Origin: Fulvivirga sp.
GTDB lineage: Bacteria > Bacteroidota > Bacteroidia > Cytophagales > Cyclobacteriaceae
DNA length: 34,615 nucleotides
Reading direction: 5' to 3'
Assembly: GCA_028280565.1 (NCBI GenBank)
Contig: JANQLQ010000162.1
Coordinates: 1 to 34,615, forward strand
Positions 25,166-34,035 of the stretch are shown here, one piece after another. The notes under the pieces are model-generated. The model did no database searches and was not told where the DNA came from. It saw nothing but the letters and a program-made list of their open reading frames with translations. The translations under genes and the position numbers were made by a program. The first letter of the stretch is position 1. Each line of letters opens with the position of its first letter.

Positions 25166-25176
25166 CCCCTTAGTTC

Positions 25177-26118
25177 GTGAAAATTGCACTTGATGCAATG
25201 GGGGGCGATTATGCCCCGGATAGCACGCTAGAAGGTGCAGCCTTGGCCTGCCAAGAGCTTCCTGGAAATGTTACCCTTGTTTTAGTAGGAAAAAAAGGAC
25301 TGATCGAAAGCAAACTCCATGAGTATGGTCTTTCGTCGGCTAATATCGAGATCGCCCATGCAGAGGATGTCATTGAAATGGGTGAACATCCTACTAAGGC
25401 TTTTTCTACCAAACCCACCGCCAGCATCCCTGTGGGATATCACCTTTTAAAGACAGGAGCTGTTACAGCCTTTAGCAGCGCGGGCAATACTGGTGCCATG
25501 CACGTCGGGGCCATGTTCACCATCAAGGCCATAGAAGGGATCATTCGCCCTGGTATCGCCGGATTTGTGCCTAAAGAAGCAGGTGGTTTCGGTGTGATCA
25601 TAGATGTCGGGGCTAATGCCGATTGCAAACCGGATGTTTTGTTCCAGTTTGGCCAGATCGGCTCACTGTACTCACAACATGTATTCGGCATCGAAAGTCC
25701 AAAAATTGGGCTGATGAACCTCGGCGAAGAAGAACAAAAAGGAACACTACTCACCCAAGCGGCACACCAACTGTTCAAAATAAATAATAGCCTGAATTTT
25801 ATTGGGAATATAGAAGGAAGAGACCTGTTTAACGACAAAGCGGACGTCATCGTTTGCGATGGATTTACAGGGAACGTCATTTTGAAAATGGCGGAGTCCT
25901 TTTTTGATATGCTCAAAAGCCGCAATATCAACAACCCCTATTTCGACCGTTTCAATTATGAAGAGATCGGCGGTAGCCCGATACTGGGTATCAACGGCAA
26001 TGTGGTGATCGGCCATGGCGTTTCCAGTGCCTTGGCCATTAAGAATATGGTACTTTTATCTCTTAAAATGGCGGAGTCTAACATACATTTGAAAATCAAA
26101 GAAAAATTCAGAGAATAA
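25177..26118 (+). CDS. plsX: Phosphate acyltransferase PlsX
   Basis: A 313-residue enzyme that converts acyl-ACP to acyl-phosphate for phospholipid synthesis. The start is GTG ([16 protein letters not shown]), eleven bases after rpmF. Family motifs are [101 protein letters not shown] and [11 protein letters not shown]-like NGNVVIGHG. It presumably feeds a PlsY acyltransferase that is outside this window, in parallel with the PlsB-like gene seen here. Confidence 0.97.
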   Translation: MKIALDAMGGDYAPDSTLEGAALACQELPGNVTLVLVGKKGLIESKLHEYGLSSANIEIAHAEDVIEMGEHPTKAFSTKPTASIPVGYHLLKTGAVTAFSSAGNTGAMHVGAMFTIKAIEGIIRPGIAGFVPKEAGGFGVIIDVGANADCKPDVLFQFGQIGSLYSQHVFGIESPKIGLMNLGEEEQKGTLLTQAAHQLFKINNSLNFIGNIEGRDLFNDKADVIVCDGFTGNVILKMAESFFDMLKSRNINNPYFDRFNYEEIGGSPILGINGNVVIGHGVSSALAIKNMVLLSLKMAESNIHLKIKEKFRE

Positions 26119-26128
26119 ACTTTTAGAT

Positions 26129-27118
26129 ATGTCTAAAGTAAGAGCCGCTATTACAGGTGTATATGGTTACGTACCTGATTATATTTTGACCAACCAGGAA
26201 CTCGAAACTATGGTAGACACCAGCGATGAGTGGATCATGAGCAGGACAGGCATCAAAGAACGCAGGATCCTAAAGGGTGAAGGCCAAGGAACCAGTGTAA
26301 TGGCCAGCGCCGCAGTAAAAGGTTTACTTGAAAAAACAGGTACAAACGCCGAAGACATTGAGCTGATCATATGTGCTACGGTCACCCCGGATATGCCTTT
26401 CCCTTCCACGGCGAATTTAGTTTCTGCCAAAGTGGGAGCTGTGAATGCTTTCAGCTACGATATTTCTGCGGCATGTTCCGGTTTTATTTATGCACTTACT
26501 ACGGGTAGCCAGTTTATTGAAAGTGGACAATACAAAAAAGTCATTGTCATTGGGGCTGACAAGATGTCGTCCATCATTGATTATCAAGATAGGACTACTT
26601 GTATTATTTTTGGTGATGGAGCCGGCGCCGTATTGTTAGAACCTACCACCGAGGAGGTGGGCATTTTAGATTCTATCCACAAAAGTGACGGCAACGGGGT
26701 TGAATTTCTAAAAATGAAAGCTGGCGGCAGTATGTATCCCGCTAGCCATGAGACCGTAGACAATCGCTGGCATTATGCCCGGCAAGACGGAGCCACGGTA
26801 TTTAAATTTGCAGTGACTAACATGGCGGATTATGCTGCTAAGATCATGGAGAGGAATAATCTTACCCCTGATGATGTGGCTTGGCTGGTGCCTCACCAAG
26901 CGAACAAAAGGATCATAGATGCCACGGCCCATCGTATGGGGTTGAGCGACGATAAGGTGATGATGAACATAAGCCGGTACGGCAATACAACCAGTGGCAC
27001 CATCCCGTTATTATTATGGGATTACGAGTCGCAATTGAACAAAGGAGATAATCTCGTATTGGCCGCCTTTGGGGGTGGATTCACCTGGGGGGCGATCTAT
27101 ACCAAGTGGGCCTACTAA
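26129..27118 (+). CDS. fabH: 3-oxoacyl-ACP synthase III
   Basis: A 329-residue KAS III that condenses acetyl- or branched-chain acyl-CoA with malonyl-ACP to start fatty acid synthesis. The Cys-His-Asn triad is complete: Cys116 in [13 protein letters not shown], His256 in [11 protein letters not shown] and Asn286 in [13 protein letters not shown]. The start [19 protein letters not shown] and [10 protein letters not shown] are typical. It begins ten bases after plsX. Confidence 0.97.
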   Translation: MSKVRAAITGVYGYVPDYILTNQELETMVDTSDEWIMSRTGIKERRILKGEGQGTSVMASAAVKGLLEKTGTNAEDIELIICATVTPDMPFPSTANLVSAKVGAVNAFSYDISAACSGFIYALTTGSQFIESGQYKKVIVIGADKMSSIIDYQDRTTCIIFGDGAGAVLLEPTTEEVGILDSIHKSDGNGVEFLKMKAGGSMYPASHETVDNRWHYARQDGATVFKFAVTNMADYAAKIMERNNLTPDDVAWLVPHQANKRIIDATAHRMGLSDDKVMMNISRYGNTTSGTIPLLLWDYESQLNKGDNLVLAAFGGGFTWGAIYTKWAY

Positions 27119-27168
27119 TCCATGGCTTTTTCTTGACAGATTGATAACTTAGATTAAATTTATTCTGA

Positions 27169-27732
27169 ATGGCTACAACCGCCGACTTCAAAAACGGGCT
27201 GTGTATCGAATTTAACCATGACCTGTACACCATCGTTGAATTCCAACACGTAAAACCCGGCAAAGGGCCTGCCTTTGTGAGAACAAAACTCAAAAGCCTG
27301 ACCACGGGTAAAGTGATCGATAATACATTTACTTCAGGCCATAAAGTGACCACCGCACGGGTAGAGCGCCGTCCGCACCAGTTTTTGTATAAAGATGACT
27401 TAGGGTACCATTTCATGGATAGCTCCACGTATGAACAGGTGTCCATGGAAGAAAGTCTTATCAATAACCCCGGTTTGATGAAAGATGGGCAAGAAGTAGA
27501 AGTATTGTTCCATGCAGAAAAAGAGCAGATCCTAGGATGCGAATTACCGGCTTTTGTAGAGCTTGTAGTCACTTACACAGAACCGGGCCTTAGGGGAGAT
27601 ACAGCTACCAATGCCACCAAACCGGCTACGATGGAGACAGGGGCAGTGATCCAGGTACCATTATTCATAGACCAGGATCAAAAAATCAAAGTAGATACTC
27701 GCACAAATTCTTACGTAGAGCGGGTAAAATAA
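27169..27732 (+). CDS. efp: Translation elongation factor P
   Basis: A 187-residue EF-P that relieves ribosome stalling at polyproline. It has the three beta-barrel domains: KOW-like N-domain (FKNGLCIEFNHDLYTIVEFQHVKPGKGPAFVRTKLK, with the tip lysine Lys32 in PGKGPA), the middle OB domain (EVLFHAEKEQILGCELPAFVELVVTYTEPGLRGDTA) and the C-terminal OB domain ending GAVIQVPLFIDQDQKIKVDTRTNSYVERVK. It lies in the fabH-efp-accBC order. No epmA/epmB-like modification gene is in the window. Confidence 0.97.
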   Translation: MATTADFKNGLCIEFNHDLYTIVEFQHVKPGKGPAFVRTKLKSLTTGKVIDNTFTSGHKVTTARVERRPHQFLYKDDLGYHFMDSSTYEQVSMEESLINNPGLMKDGQEVEVLFHAEKEQILGCELPAFVELVVTYTEPGLRGDTATNATKPATMETGAVIQVPLFIDQDQKIKVDTRTNSYVERVK

Positions 27733-27756
27733 AACCACAAACCAAAGAGCTTCGAT

Positions 27757-28242
27757 ATGAAATCAAAAGAAATCAGAGACCTTATAGACTTCATATCTCA
27801 GACGGGACTCAACGAAGTAAACATTGAAACCGAAGAGATAAAGCTATCGATCAAAAGGACGCCTGACGTTAAGACAAAGATCGTAGAGTCCGGTGTAGCT
27901 GCCGTACCTGCTTCTCAAATACCTGTGCCGGCGGTCGCCGCCGCACCTGCCCCGGTACCGGAAGCACCCAAAGCCGAAGACCCGGGAGCGGGAGCGCAGA
28001 ACTATGTCGAAGTAAAATCTCCCATGATCGGTACATTCTACCGGTCACCGAACCCGGATAGCCCAGCTTTTGTGGCTGTAGGCGATAAAATTGAAAAGGG
28101 CCAGACCGTTTGTATCGTAGAAGCTATGAAGCTGTTTAACGAGATCGAATCGGAAGTGAGCGGCACAATCGTAAAAGTAATGGTAGAAAACTCCTCTCCC
28201 GTAGAATACGACCAAGTACTCTTCCTGGTAGATCCCTCATAA
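27757..28242 (+). CDS. accB: Biotin carboxyl carrier protein of acetyl-CoA carboxylase
   Basis: A 161-residue BCCP. An N-terminal helical segment (KEIRDLIDFISQTGLNEVNIETEEIKLSIKR) leads to an Ala/Pro-rich linker (about 50-85). The biotinyl domain follows, with EVKSPMIGTFYRSPNPDSPAF and the biotinylation motif VEAMKLFNEI containing Lys125. It lies 24 bases after efp and 59 before accC. Confidence 0.97.
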   Translation: MKSKEIRDLIDFISQTGLNEVNIETEEIKLSIKRTPDVKTKIVESGVAAVPASQIPVPAVAAAPAPVPEAPKAEDPGAGAQNYVEVKSPMIGTFYRSPNPDSPAFVAVGDKIEKGQTVCIVEAMKLFNEIESEVSGTIVKVMVENSSPVEYDQVLFLVDPS

Positions 28243-28301
28243 CGCATTGGGAGTTCCGGGACAACGCCTGTTAACCATTACTTGACCAAACGTATAAAAC
28301 T

Positions 28302-29654
28302 GTGTTCAAAAAAATACTCATTGCGAACCGGGGCGAGATTGCCCTAAGGATCATCCGTACCTGCAAAGAGATGGATATCAAAACGGTAGCGGTGTATTCC
28401 CTTGCCGATAAGGACAGCCTTCACGTGCGTTTTGCCGATGAAGCTGTTTGTATTGGCAAAGCACCGAGCACCGAATCATACTTAAACATTCCCAACCTGA
28501 TCGCCGCTGCCGAGATCACCAATGCGGATGCGATACACCCTGGCTATGGCTTCCTCGCAGAAAATGCCGAATTCAGCGCCGTTTGCGAGGAATATAATAT
28601 TAAATTCATCGGTGCTTCCCCGGATATGATCAATAAAATGGGGGATAAAGCTACTGCTAAAGCCACGATGAAAGAGGCTGGGGTACCCACCATTCCAGGG
28701 TCGGAAGGGTTGCTCGAATCGGTGGAAGAAGGACTGAAGATCGCCAAAAAAATAAAGTACCCGGTCATATTAAAAGCTACCGCCGGTGGAGGTGGACGCG
28801 GTATGAGGATCGTCAATGACGAATCCGAGTTCAAAAAGGCATGGGATTCCGCACGCCAGGAATCTGCAGCCGCTTTTGGCAATGATGGTCTCTACTTGGA
28901 AAAGTTTGTAGAAGAACCACGCCATGTAGAGATACAGGTAGTAGGTGATAAAACAGGCAGGGCTTGTCACCTGTCAGAAAGAGACTGCTCCATCCAGCGC
29001 AGGCACCAGAAGTTGGTAGAAGAAACCCCCTCCCCGGTGATGTTCAAGTTCCCGGAGTTACGGGACAAAATGGGCGAAGCTGCAGTAAAAGCCGCCGAGG
29101 CGATCAACTACGAAGGAGCGGGCACCGTAGAATTTTTAGTGGACAAGAATGGTGATTTCTACTTTATGGAAATGAATACCCGTATCCAGGTAGAGCACCC
29201 CATTACAGAAGAGGTGACTGATTACGACTTGATCAAAGAGCAGGTCAAAGTAGCCGCAGGCATTGAAATATCCGGGGTCAATTACACCCCGAACTTATAC
29301 GCCATGGAGTGTCGTATCAATGCAGAGGACCCTAAGAACGATTTTAGGCCCTCTCCCGGCATGATCACGAACTTGCATATGCCCGGGGGACATGGTGTAC
29401 GGGTGGATAGCCATATTTACGCTGGCTATACGATACCGCCCAACTATGATTCTATGATCGCTAAACTTATCGTGAGCGGACAAACCCGGGAGGAAGTTGT
29501 CACTCGTATGAAACGGGCTTTGAGTGAATTCGTAATTGAAGGAATTAAAACTACGATCCCATTTCATCTTAAACTCATGGATGATCCTACCTTCCAGTCC
29601 GGGATGTTTACGACCAAGTTCCTAGAAACTTTTGACTTCCAGGGACTGGAATAG
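28302..29654 (+). CDS. accC: Biotin carboxylase subunit of acetyl-CoA carboxylase
   Basis: A 450-residue ATP-grasp enzyme that carboxylates biotin on AccB. The start is GTG ([23 protein letters not shown]). It shows the preATP-grasp fold, the glycine-rich ATP loop [14 protein letters not shown], the bicarbonate and metal site region [18 protein letters not shown], and the C-terminal domain with ECRINAEDP and [11 protein letters not shown]. It is the last gene of the cluster, followed by an intrinsic terminator. Confidence 0.98.
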   Translation: MFKKILIANRGEIALRIIRTCKEMDIKTVAVYSLADKDSLHVRFADEAVCIGKAPSTESYLNIPNLIAAAEITNADAIHPGYGFLAENAEFSAVCEEYNIKFIGASPDMINKMGDKATAKATMKEAGVPTIPGSEGLLESVEEGLKIAKKIKYPVILKATAGGGGRGMRIVNDESEFKKAWDSARQESAAAFGNDGLYLEKFVEEPRHVEIQVVGDKTGRACHLSERDCSIQRRHQKLVEETPSPVMFKFPELRDKMGEAAVKAAEAINYEGAGTVEFLVDKNGDFYFMEMNTRIQVEHPITEEVTDYDLIKEQVKVAAGIEISGVNYTPNLYAMECRINAEDPKNDFRPSPGMITNLHMPGGHGVRVDSHIYAGYTIPPNYDSMIAKLIVSGQTREEVVTRMKRALSEFVIEGIKTTIPFHLKLMDDPTFQSGMFTTKFLETFDFQGLE

Positions 29655-29684
29655 CCCTGTCCCGATGAAGATTTAAAACTCATA

Positions 29685-29714
29685 CAAAAGCCTGTTTTTC
29701 CAGGCTTTTGTTTT
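29685..29714 (+). terminator. Intrinsic terminator after accC
   Basis: CAAAAGCCTG (29685-29694) pairs perfectly with CAGGCTTTTG (29701-29710) across the loop TTTTTC and is followed by TTTTATCTTG. It ends the DUF177-to-accC unit and lies 13 bases upstream of the next ATG. Confidence 0.85.
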
Positions 29715-29726
29715 ATCTTGCATGGC

Positions 29727-30371
29727 ATGAAGTATGTTGGGGCGCTTTTTTTGATGTTGGTTACTTTCTTCTCGTTTGGTCAGCGAAAGCCCTCTTATTT
29801 ACAACTCGGTGTCTCTGCCAATAGCTACAATGGCGAGCTTGGAAGCTACAGCGACTGGTCTGCAGGTTTCCAGGGGAGCATCATCTTCAATAAAAAGAAA
29901 AAACTGAATGGTGCGTTCAATTTTGGGTTGGGATCTATCACGGGTGAAGACGGTAATTTCGGATTCCGTGAAAATACAAATGATCCTGCACCGAATAACT
30001 TTGTCAAGACCCATTTCCTTTTCCTGAATTACGATTTACGTTTTAACCTGGTCAAAAAGCAAAACTGGGGCCTTTACCTAAGCCAGGGGATAGGGTTTAT
30101 ACGATTCACCCCGGAGGATGAATTTGGAGAGGGGCTAGAAACACAAGATCAAACGCGCGAGCCTGGTGAGACTTATCGTAACCTGGCCGTAATGTTGCCT
30201 ACGAGCTTAGGAGCCATGTATTTTTTGCCCAACGACTTTGGTGTTTCTTTACAGCTAGGCCTATTCAATACGGGTACTGATTACATTGACAATATTTCTG
30301 AATTAGGAGAAAGCGGCAACGATAATATCCTCAGTATGCGACTGGCCCTACTGGTGCCCTTAAAGGATTGA
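29727..30371 (+). CDS. Small outer-membrane beta-barrel protein
   Basis: A 214-residue exported protein starting [20 protein letters not shown], a clean signal peptide (cut near FG/QR). An in-frame TTG start at 29718 is less likely. The mature part has alternating beta-strands: [92 protein letters not shown] and a final strand [15 protein letters not shown] ending in a hydrophilic cap. It resembles the outer-membrane beta-barrel (OMP_b-brl) proteins of Bacteroidota. Function is unknown. The 3' end overlaps the convergent DUF3109 gene by 12 bases. Confidence 0.8.
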   Translation: MKYVGALFLMLVTFFSFGQRKPSYLQLGVSANSYNGELGSYSDWSAGFQGSIIFNKKKKLNGAFNFGLGSITGEDGNFGFRENTNDPAPNNFVKTHFLFLNYDLRFNLVKKQNWGLYLSQGIGFIRFTPEDEFGEGLETQDQTREPGETYRNLAVMLPTSLGAMYFLPNDFGVSLQLGLFNTGTDYIDNISELGESGNDNILSMRLALLVPLKD

Positions 30372-30932
30372 TTCTTTTTCTATAAGCTCGCAAAGCCCCT
30401 CGTACCATTGCTCACCGTATTTCCTCGTAAGAGGCTCTTTAAGAAACTTATAAATAGGCACATTTAGGGCCGCCCCAAATTCACATGCAGGGCTACAGAT
30501 ATCCCACCGGTCGTAATTCAAAGCATCAAAATCATCGTAGGTATTGATCCGTATGGGGTAAAGATGACAGCTTATAGGCTTCGGAAAATCTATCTTTTTA
30601 TCGCGATAGGCTCTCTCTATACCACATTTTAGAATACCCTTGTCATCGTAAATAGCGTAGGCACATTCTCGCCCCCCTACAGTGGGTGTCGAATACTCTC
30701 CATCTTCATCCCATACATAGCGCCCTTGCTCCTCGATAGCTTTTTTACCCTCTTCGGCAAGATAGGGCTTTACACTATCGTAGATCTCATCCAGTATGGG
30801 GAGTTCTTCTTTCTCTAACGGCGCACCCAGGTCCCCTTCTACACAGCAAGCGCCTTTGCATTTTTCCAAGTTACAGACGAAAAAGAGGTCCCGAATATCG
30901 CCTGAGATTATTGCTTTTCCATACTCGATCAT
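30360..30932 (-). CDS. DUF3109 family cysteine-rich protein
   Basis: A 190-residue cytoplasmic protein. The N-terminal cluster has Cys20, Cys25, Cys29 and Cys30 ([21 protein letters not shown]), and further conserved Cys appear in [30 protein letters not shown] and [11 protein letters not shown], totalling about ten. The arrangement resembles YkgJ-type cysteine-cluster proteins and suggests Fe-S or zinc binding (inference). DUF3109 occurs mainly in Bacteroidota and has no defined role. It has a consensus -7 box five bases upstream of the ATG, so it may be read from a nearly leaderless mRNA. Confidence 0.9.
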   Translation of the reverse strand: MIEYGKAIISGDIRDLFFVCNLEKCKGACCVEGDLGAPLEKEELPILDEIYDSVKPYLAEEGKKAIEEQGRYVWDEDGEYSTPTVGGRECAYAIYDDKGILKCGIERAYRDKKIDFPKPISCHLYPIRINTYDDFDALNYDRWDICSPACEFGAALNVPIYKFLKEPLTRKYGEQWYEGLCELIEKESIL

Positions 30933-30936
30933 AATG

Positions 30937-30944
30937 CAAAATTA
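30937..30944 (-). promoter_or_regulatory. -7 promoter element of the DUF3109 gene
   Basis: The minus strand reads TAATTTTG, an exact TAnnTTTG match ending four bases before the ATG at 30932. Transcription would start near or at the start codon. No TTTG is at the expected -33 spacing. Confidence 0.45.
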
Positions 30945-30987
30945 CAAGATGGATGCGATAGTGCTTGTATCAAACCCGTGATTTAAT

Positions 30988-31001
30988 AACAACCAGTTGT
31001 T
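30988..31001. promoter_or_regulatory. Inverted repeat between vapC and the DUF3109 gene
   Basis: AACAAC-CA-GTTGTT is a perfect 6+2+6 inverted repeat, 44 bases upstream of the DUF3109 -7 box and 10 bases after the vapC stop. Possible operator; its role is unknown. Confidence 0.3.
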
Positions 31002-31011
31002 CCTAAGCAAC

Positions 31012-31422
31012 CTACCTTGCACCTGAATGTTTCGGAAATAGTAAATCAAACGTGAAATAATTCTGCATGAGATAAAAATGGTTGTCATTCGTGTAAAGTG
31101 AAATCTTAAATTGGATCACTTGCTGCATAATGATCAAGTCAGGAATCCCGACTTTATTAATACCATTGGACAAGTTCTTGACCTGGTATCGCCTAAGAAG
31201 CTCCCAATCTATAGACAAAGGAATCCGGTCTAATGAAAATAGCCCCTCTATAATTTCTTTTTGATTGGACCTCGTTAAGCTGGGAATTAACTCCGTAAGA
31301 ATTATATCATTAATACAGACCAAGTCCTCTTCTAATAACCTTCCCAACTCATTACTTTTCTTTTGCCTGAAAAAATCAATCCAAACGGAGCTATCGACTA
31401 AAACTTTTACGCTTGGTATCAC
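31012..31422 (-). CDS. vapC: VapC-type PIN domain ribonuclease toxin
   Basis: A 136-residue PIN-domain toxin with the acidic active site complete: Asp10 (LVDSSVWIDFF), Glu44 (DIILTELIP), Asp95 (GIPDLIIMQQ) and Asp113 (LYTNDNHFYLM). VapC toxins are Mg2+-dependent RNases that cut initiator tRNA or rRNA; the target here is not predictable. The start is GTG and overlaps the antitoxin stop by four bases (GTGA), so translation is coupled. It is the second gene of the pair and shares the antitoxin's autoregulated-looking promoter. Confidence 0.92.
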   Translation of the reverse strand: MIPSVKVLVDSSVWIDFFRQKKSNELGRLLEEDLVCINDIILTELIPSLTRSNQKEIIEGLFSLDRIPLSIDWELLRRYQVKNLSNGINKVGIPDLIIMQQVIQFKISLYTNDNHFYLMQNYFTFDLLFPKHSGAR

Positions 31423-31613
31423 TTTCTCTCTCTTAATTCGTCAAGGTCAATATCCAGGTCTATTTTACCTTGATAAGTCAATAGCCTTCTTCTCTTCTCT
31501 CCCGCAATAAGTTTCTCCAGCGCAAATTTAATCAATTGACTTTTTGTCCTGAAGCCCGTGATCTTCATTCCTTCTTCCACTAGGTTTTGAGGTAGATCCA
31601 GTGTAGTTCTCAT
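31419..31613 (-). CDS. vapB: VapB-type antitoxin
   Basis: A 64-residue protein. The N-terminal MRTTLDLPQNLVEEGMKITGFRTKSQLIKFALEKLI fits a ribbon-helix-helix DNA-binding fold (DUF2191/VapB type): a beta-strand (RTTLDLP) then two helices. The C-terminal tail (YQGKIDLDIDLDELRERK) should wrap and block the VapC active site. The ATG lies at the inner edge of a perfect 14+14 bp inverted repeat that encloses the -7 box, the arrangement expected for autorepression by antitoxin dimers. Confidence 0.9.
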   Translation of the reverse strand: MRTTLDLPQNLVEEGMKITGFRTKSQLIKFALEKLIAGEKRRRLLTYQGKIDLDIDLDELRERK

Positions 31614-31654
31614 AATTTTTTATGCAAAGATACATAAAAAATTATGAGCTCAAA
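31611..31654 (-). promoter_or_regulatory. vapBC promoter embedded in a perfect 14+14 bp inverted repeat
   Basis: Plus-strand arms CATAATTTTTTATG (31611-31624) and CATAAAAAATTATG (31633-31646) are exact reverse complements around an eight-base spacer. The spacer is, on the minus strand, TATCTTTG (31625-31632), a perfect -7 box; TTTG at 31651-31654 gives -33 spacing of 18. The vapB start codon is the last three bases of the repeat on the minus strand. Repressor binding here would cover both the promoter and the start codon. Confidence 0.8.
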
Positions 31655-31732
31655 CTAAGTCCAATTAGTCACGGATAACGTTCGTTTTGAGAGTAGCAAA
31701 TTGTAAATTGCAAGAATATATAAATGTAGGAA

Positions 31733-33988
31733 ATGGAGTATTTAGAAAGCCTGAATGAGCCACAGAGAGAAGGAGTAGTCAACACGGAAGGACCGACAAT
31801 GATCATTGCCGGGGCAGGGTCTGGCAAAACGAGAGTGCTGACCTACCGGATTGCCTATCTTATCGATTATAAGCAGGTGGATCCTTTCAACATCCTAGCC
31901 TTAACGTTCACCAACAAAGCCGCCAAAGAGATGCGTGATAGGATCGAGGGAGTAGTAGGCACAGAAGCCCGTAACCTATGGATGGGCACGTTCCATTCCG
32001 TATTTGCCCGGATCTTAAGAACAGAAGCGGATAGATTAGGGTACCCCAGTAATTTTACGATCTATGATACCGATGATTCCAAATCACTTATAAAGAGTAT
32101 TGTTAAGGAGTTTAATTTAGACGATAAGGTCTATAAACCCAACGTGGTGCTCAACCGAATCTCTGGTGCCAAGAACCGGCTTATTTCGTGGCGAGAGTAC
32201 TTAAACAATCCCATCTACCGGGCGGATGACGAAAGTAATATGAAACCGGAGCTGGGACGTATCTACAAAACATACTGTGAGCGATGCTTTAAAGCGGGGG
32301 CCATGGATTTCGACGACCTGCTCTTTAATACCAATGTACTGTTCAAGGAACACATCGACGTATTGAATAAATACCAGCAACGGTTCCACTATGTGATGGT
32401 AGATGAGTTCCAGGATACGAATATTTCGCAGTACCTGATCACGAAAAAGTTAGCTGCTGTACGCCAGAATATTGCGGTAGTGGGTGATGATGCCCAGAGT
32501 ATTTATGCGTTTAGAGGCGCCGATATTCAAAACATTTTAAATTTTGAAAAAGACTACCCGGACCTGAGGGTGATCAAACTGGAGCAGAATTACCGTTCAA
32601 CTAAAACGATAGTGAACGCTGCCAATTCGGTGATCTTTAAAAATAAGGCCCAGCTTAAAAAAAATGTCTGGACAAATAACGACGAGGGCAACCTCATCGA
32701 ACTGATGCGCGCCAATAGCGATAACGAAGAGGGCAAGCTGGTGGCTTCGTCCATTTTCGAGGAGAAGATGCATCACCAGCTCAAAAACAGTGAGGTAGCT
32801 ATACTCTACAGGACCAATAGCCAGTCCCGGGCCATTGAAGAGGCGCTTCGCCGGATGAACATAAAATACAAAATTGTTGGGGGGCTCTCCTTCTACCAGC
32901 GCAAGGAGATCAAGGACCTGATGGCCTACCTGCGCTTCTCCATCAATCACAACGATGAGGAGTCTTTTAAAAGGATCATCAACTACCCGCGGCGTGGTAT
33001 TGGAGACACCTCTGTAGGCAAAATGATCGTGGCTGCTAACGATCATGGCATCAGCCTGTGGGAAGTGTTGGAAAATGTGAGTTCCTTTTTAGGAGGCAGG
33101 GCAGCTAATGCCGTTATGGATTTCGTCACGCAAATAAAAAGGTTCAAGCTGGACATAGAAAGTAAAGACGCCTTTGAAGCCGCTACGCAAATAGCAAAGA
33201 GTTCGGGTATACTCCGTGAACTTTACGAAGACAAAACCGTAGAAGGGCTTAGCCGCTATGAAAACGTACAAGAACTACTCAATGCCATCAAGGAATATGT
33301 GGATGACCCGGAAAAAGAGGACAAGAGCCTGGGAGCCTTTTTGCAAGAGATCGCTTTGCTCACTGGGGTAGACAATGACAAAGACGATGACGACGAGAAA
33401 GTAACACTCATGACGATCCACATGGCTAAGGGGCTTGAGTTCCAGCATGTGTACATAGTGGGGTTAGAAGAAGATCTATTCCCTTCCCAGATGATGCTGA
33501 GCAGCCGTGCCGACCTGGAAGAGGAAAGACGCCTTTTCTATGTGGCGATCACCCGGGCAAAGGCAAAGCTTTTCTTGTCATATGCGCTTAGCCGCTATCG
33601 TTTTGGCAGGCTTAAAAACTGTGAGCCTAGTCGGTTTATAGAAGAAATTGACCCGGTCCATATCAAACTCAATAAGAAATATACCTCTTCAGAGCCGGTT
33701 TTTTCCAATACCCCGGATTATACTAAAAACTTTGTCACCGGGATGAAAAAAACCGTCAGTTCCAAGCCGGTGAAAAAAAGTAGCTATAAACCCCCGGCAG
33801 ACTTCACCCCTAGCGACACTTCCAACCTGCAAGCCGGGATGAAGGTAGAACATCCTAAATTTGGCTATGGCATGGTGGTAGCCATGGATGAGAGTGGGGC
33901 CAACCGTAAGGCCAAAGTTAGTTTTGACGACTTTGGAGAAAAGACTTTATTACTTAGCTTTGCAAAGCTTAGGATACACGAGAATTAG
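31733..33988 (+). CDS. ATP-dependent DNA helicase, PcrA/UvrD family
   Basis: A 751-residue superfamily 1A helicase unwinding 3' to 5'. It has the Q motif (LNEPQREGV), Walker A GAGSGKT (27-33), TFTNKAAKEM (motif Ia), VDEFQDTN with Asp224-Glu225 (Walker B), GDDAQSIYAFRGA (motif III), QNYRST (285-290, motif IV), MTIHMAKGLEFQHVYIVGLEEDLFPS (motif V region) and EEERRLFYVAITRAK (motif VI). The C-terminal ~50 residues (GMKVEHPKFGYGMVVAMDES) are a Tudor-like domain typical of PcrA, which contacts RNA polymerase. It acts in nucleotide excision repair and replication-transcription conflict repair. PcrA and UvrD cannot be separated from sequence alone. It is divergent from vapBC. Confidence 0.97.
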   Translation: MEYLESLNEPQREGVVNTEGPTMIIAGAGSGKTRVLTYRIAYLIDYKQVDPFNILALTFTNKAAKEMRDRIEGVVGTEARNLWMGTFHSVFARILRTEADRLGYPSNFTIYDTDDSKSLIKSIVKEFNLDDKVYKPNVVLNRISGAKNRLISWREYLNNPIYRADDESNMKPELGRIYKTYCERCFKAGAMDFDDLLFNTNVLFKEHIDVLNKYQQRFHYVMVDEFQDTNISQYLITKKLAAVRQNIAVVGDDAQSIYAFRGADIQNILNFEKDYPDLRVIKLEQNYRSTKTIVNAANSVIFKNKAQLKKNVWTNNDEGNLIELMRANSDNEEGKLVASSIFEEKMHHQLKNSEVAILYRTNSQSRAIEEALRRMNIKYKIVGGLSFYQRKEIKDLMAYLRFSINHNDEESFKRIINYPRRGIGDTSVGKMIVAANDHGISLWEVLENVSSFLGGRAANAVMDFVTQIKRFKLDIESKDAFEAATQIAKSSGILRELYEDKTVEGLSRYENVQELLNAIKEYVDDPEKEDKSLGAFLQEIALLTGVDNDKDDDDEKVTLMTIHMAKGLEFQHVYIVGLEEDLFPSQMMLSSRADLEEERRLFYVAITRAKAKLFLSYALSRYRFGRLKNCEPSRFIEEIDPVHIKLNKKYTSSEPVFSNTPDYTKNFVTGMKKTVSSKPVKKSSYKPPADFTPSDTSNLQAGMKVEHPKFGYGMVVAMDESGANRKAKVSFDDFGEKTLLLSFAKLRIHEN

Positions 33989-34006
33989 TTAACTTACTCA
34001 TAATAA

Positions 34007-34020
34007 AGGCCGTTCGGCCT
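34007..34020 (+). other. Short GC hairpin between the helicase and the DUF4290 gene
   Basis: AGGCC-GTTC-GGCCT is a perfect stem of five pairs with a four-base loop, 18 bases after the helicase stop and 15 bases before the next ATG. It is followed by GGAAAAAAG, not a T-tract, so it is not a standard plus-strand terminator. It may be an mRNA processing or stability hairpin. Confidence 0.45.
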
Positions 34021-34035
34021 GGAAAAAAGCATTAC

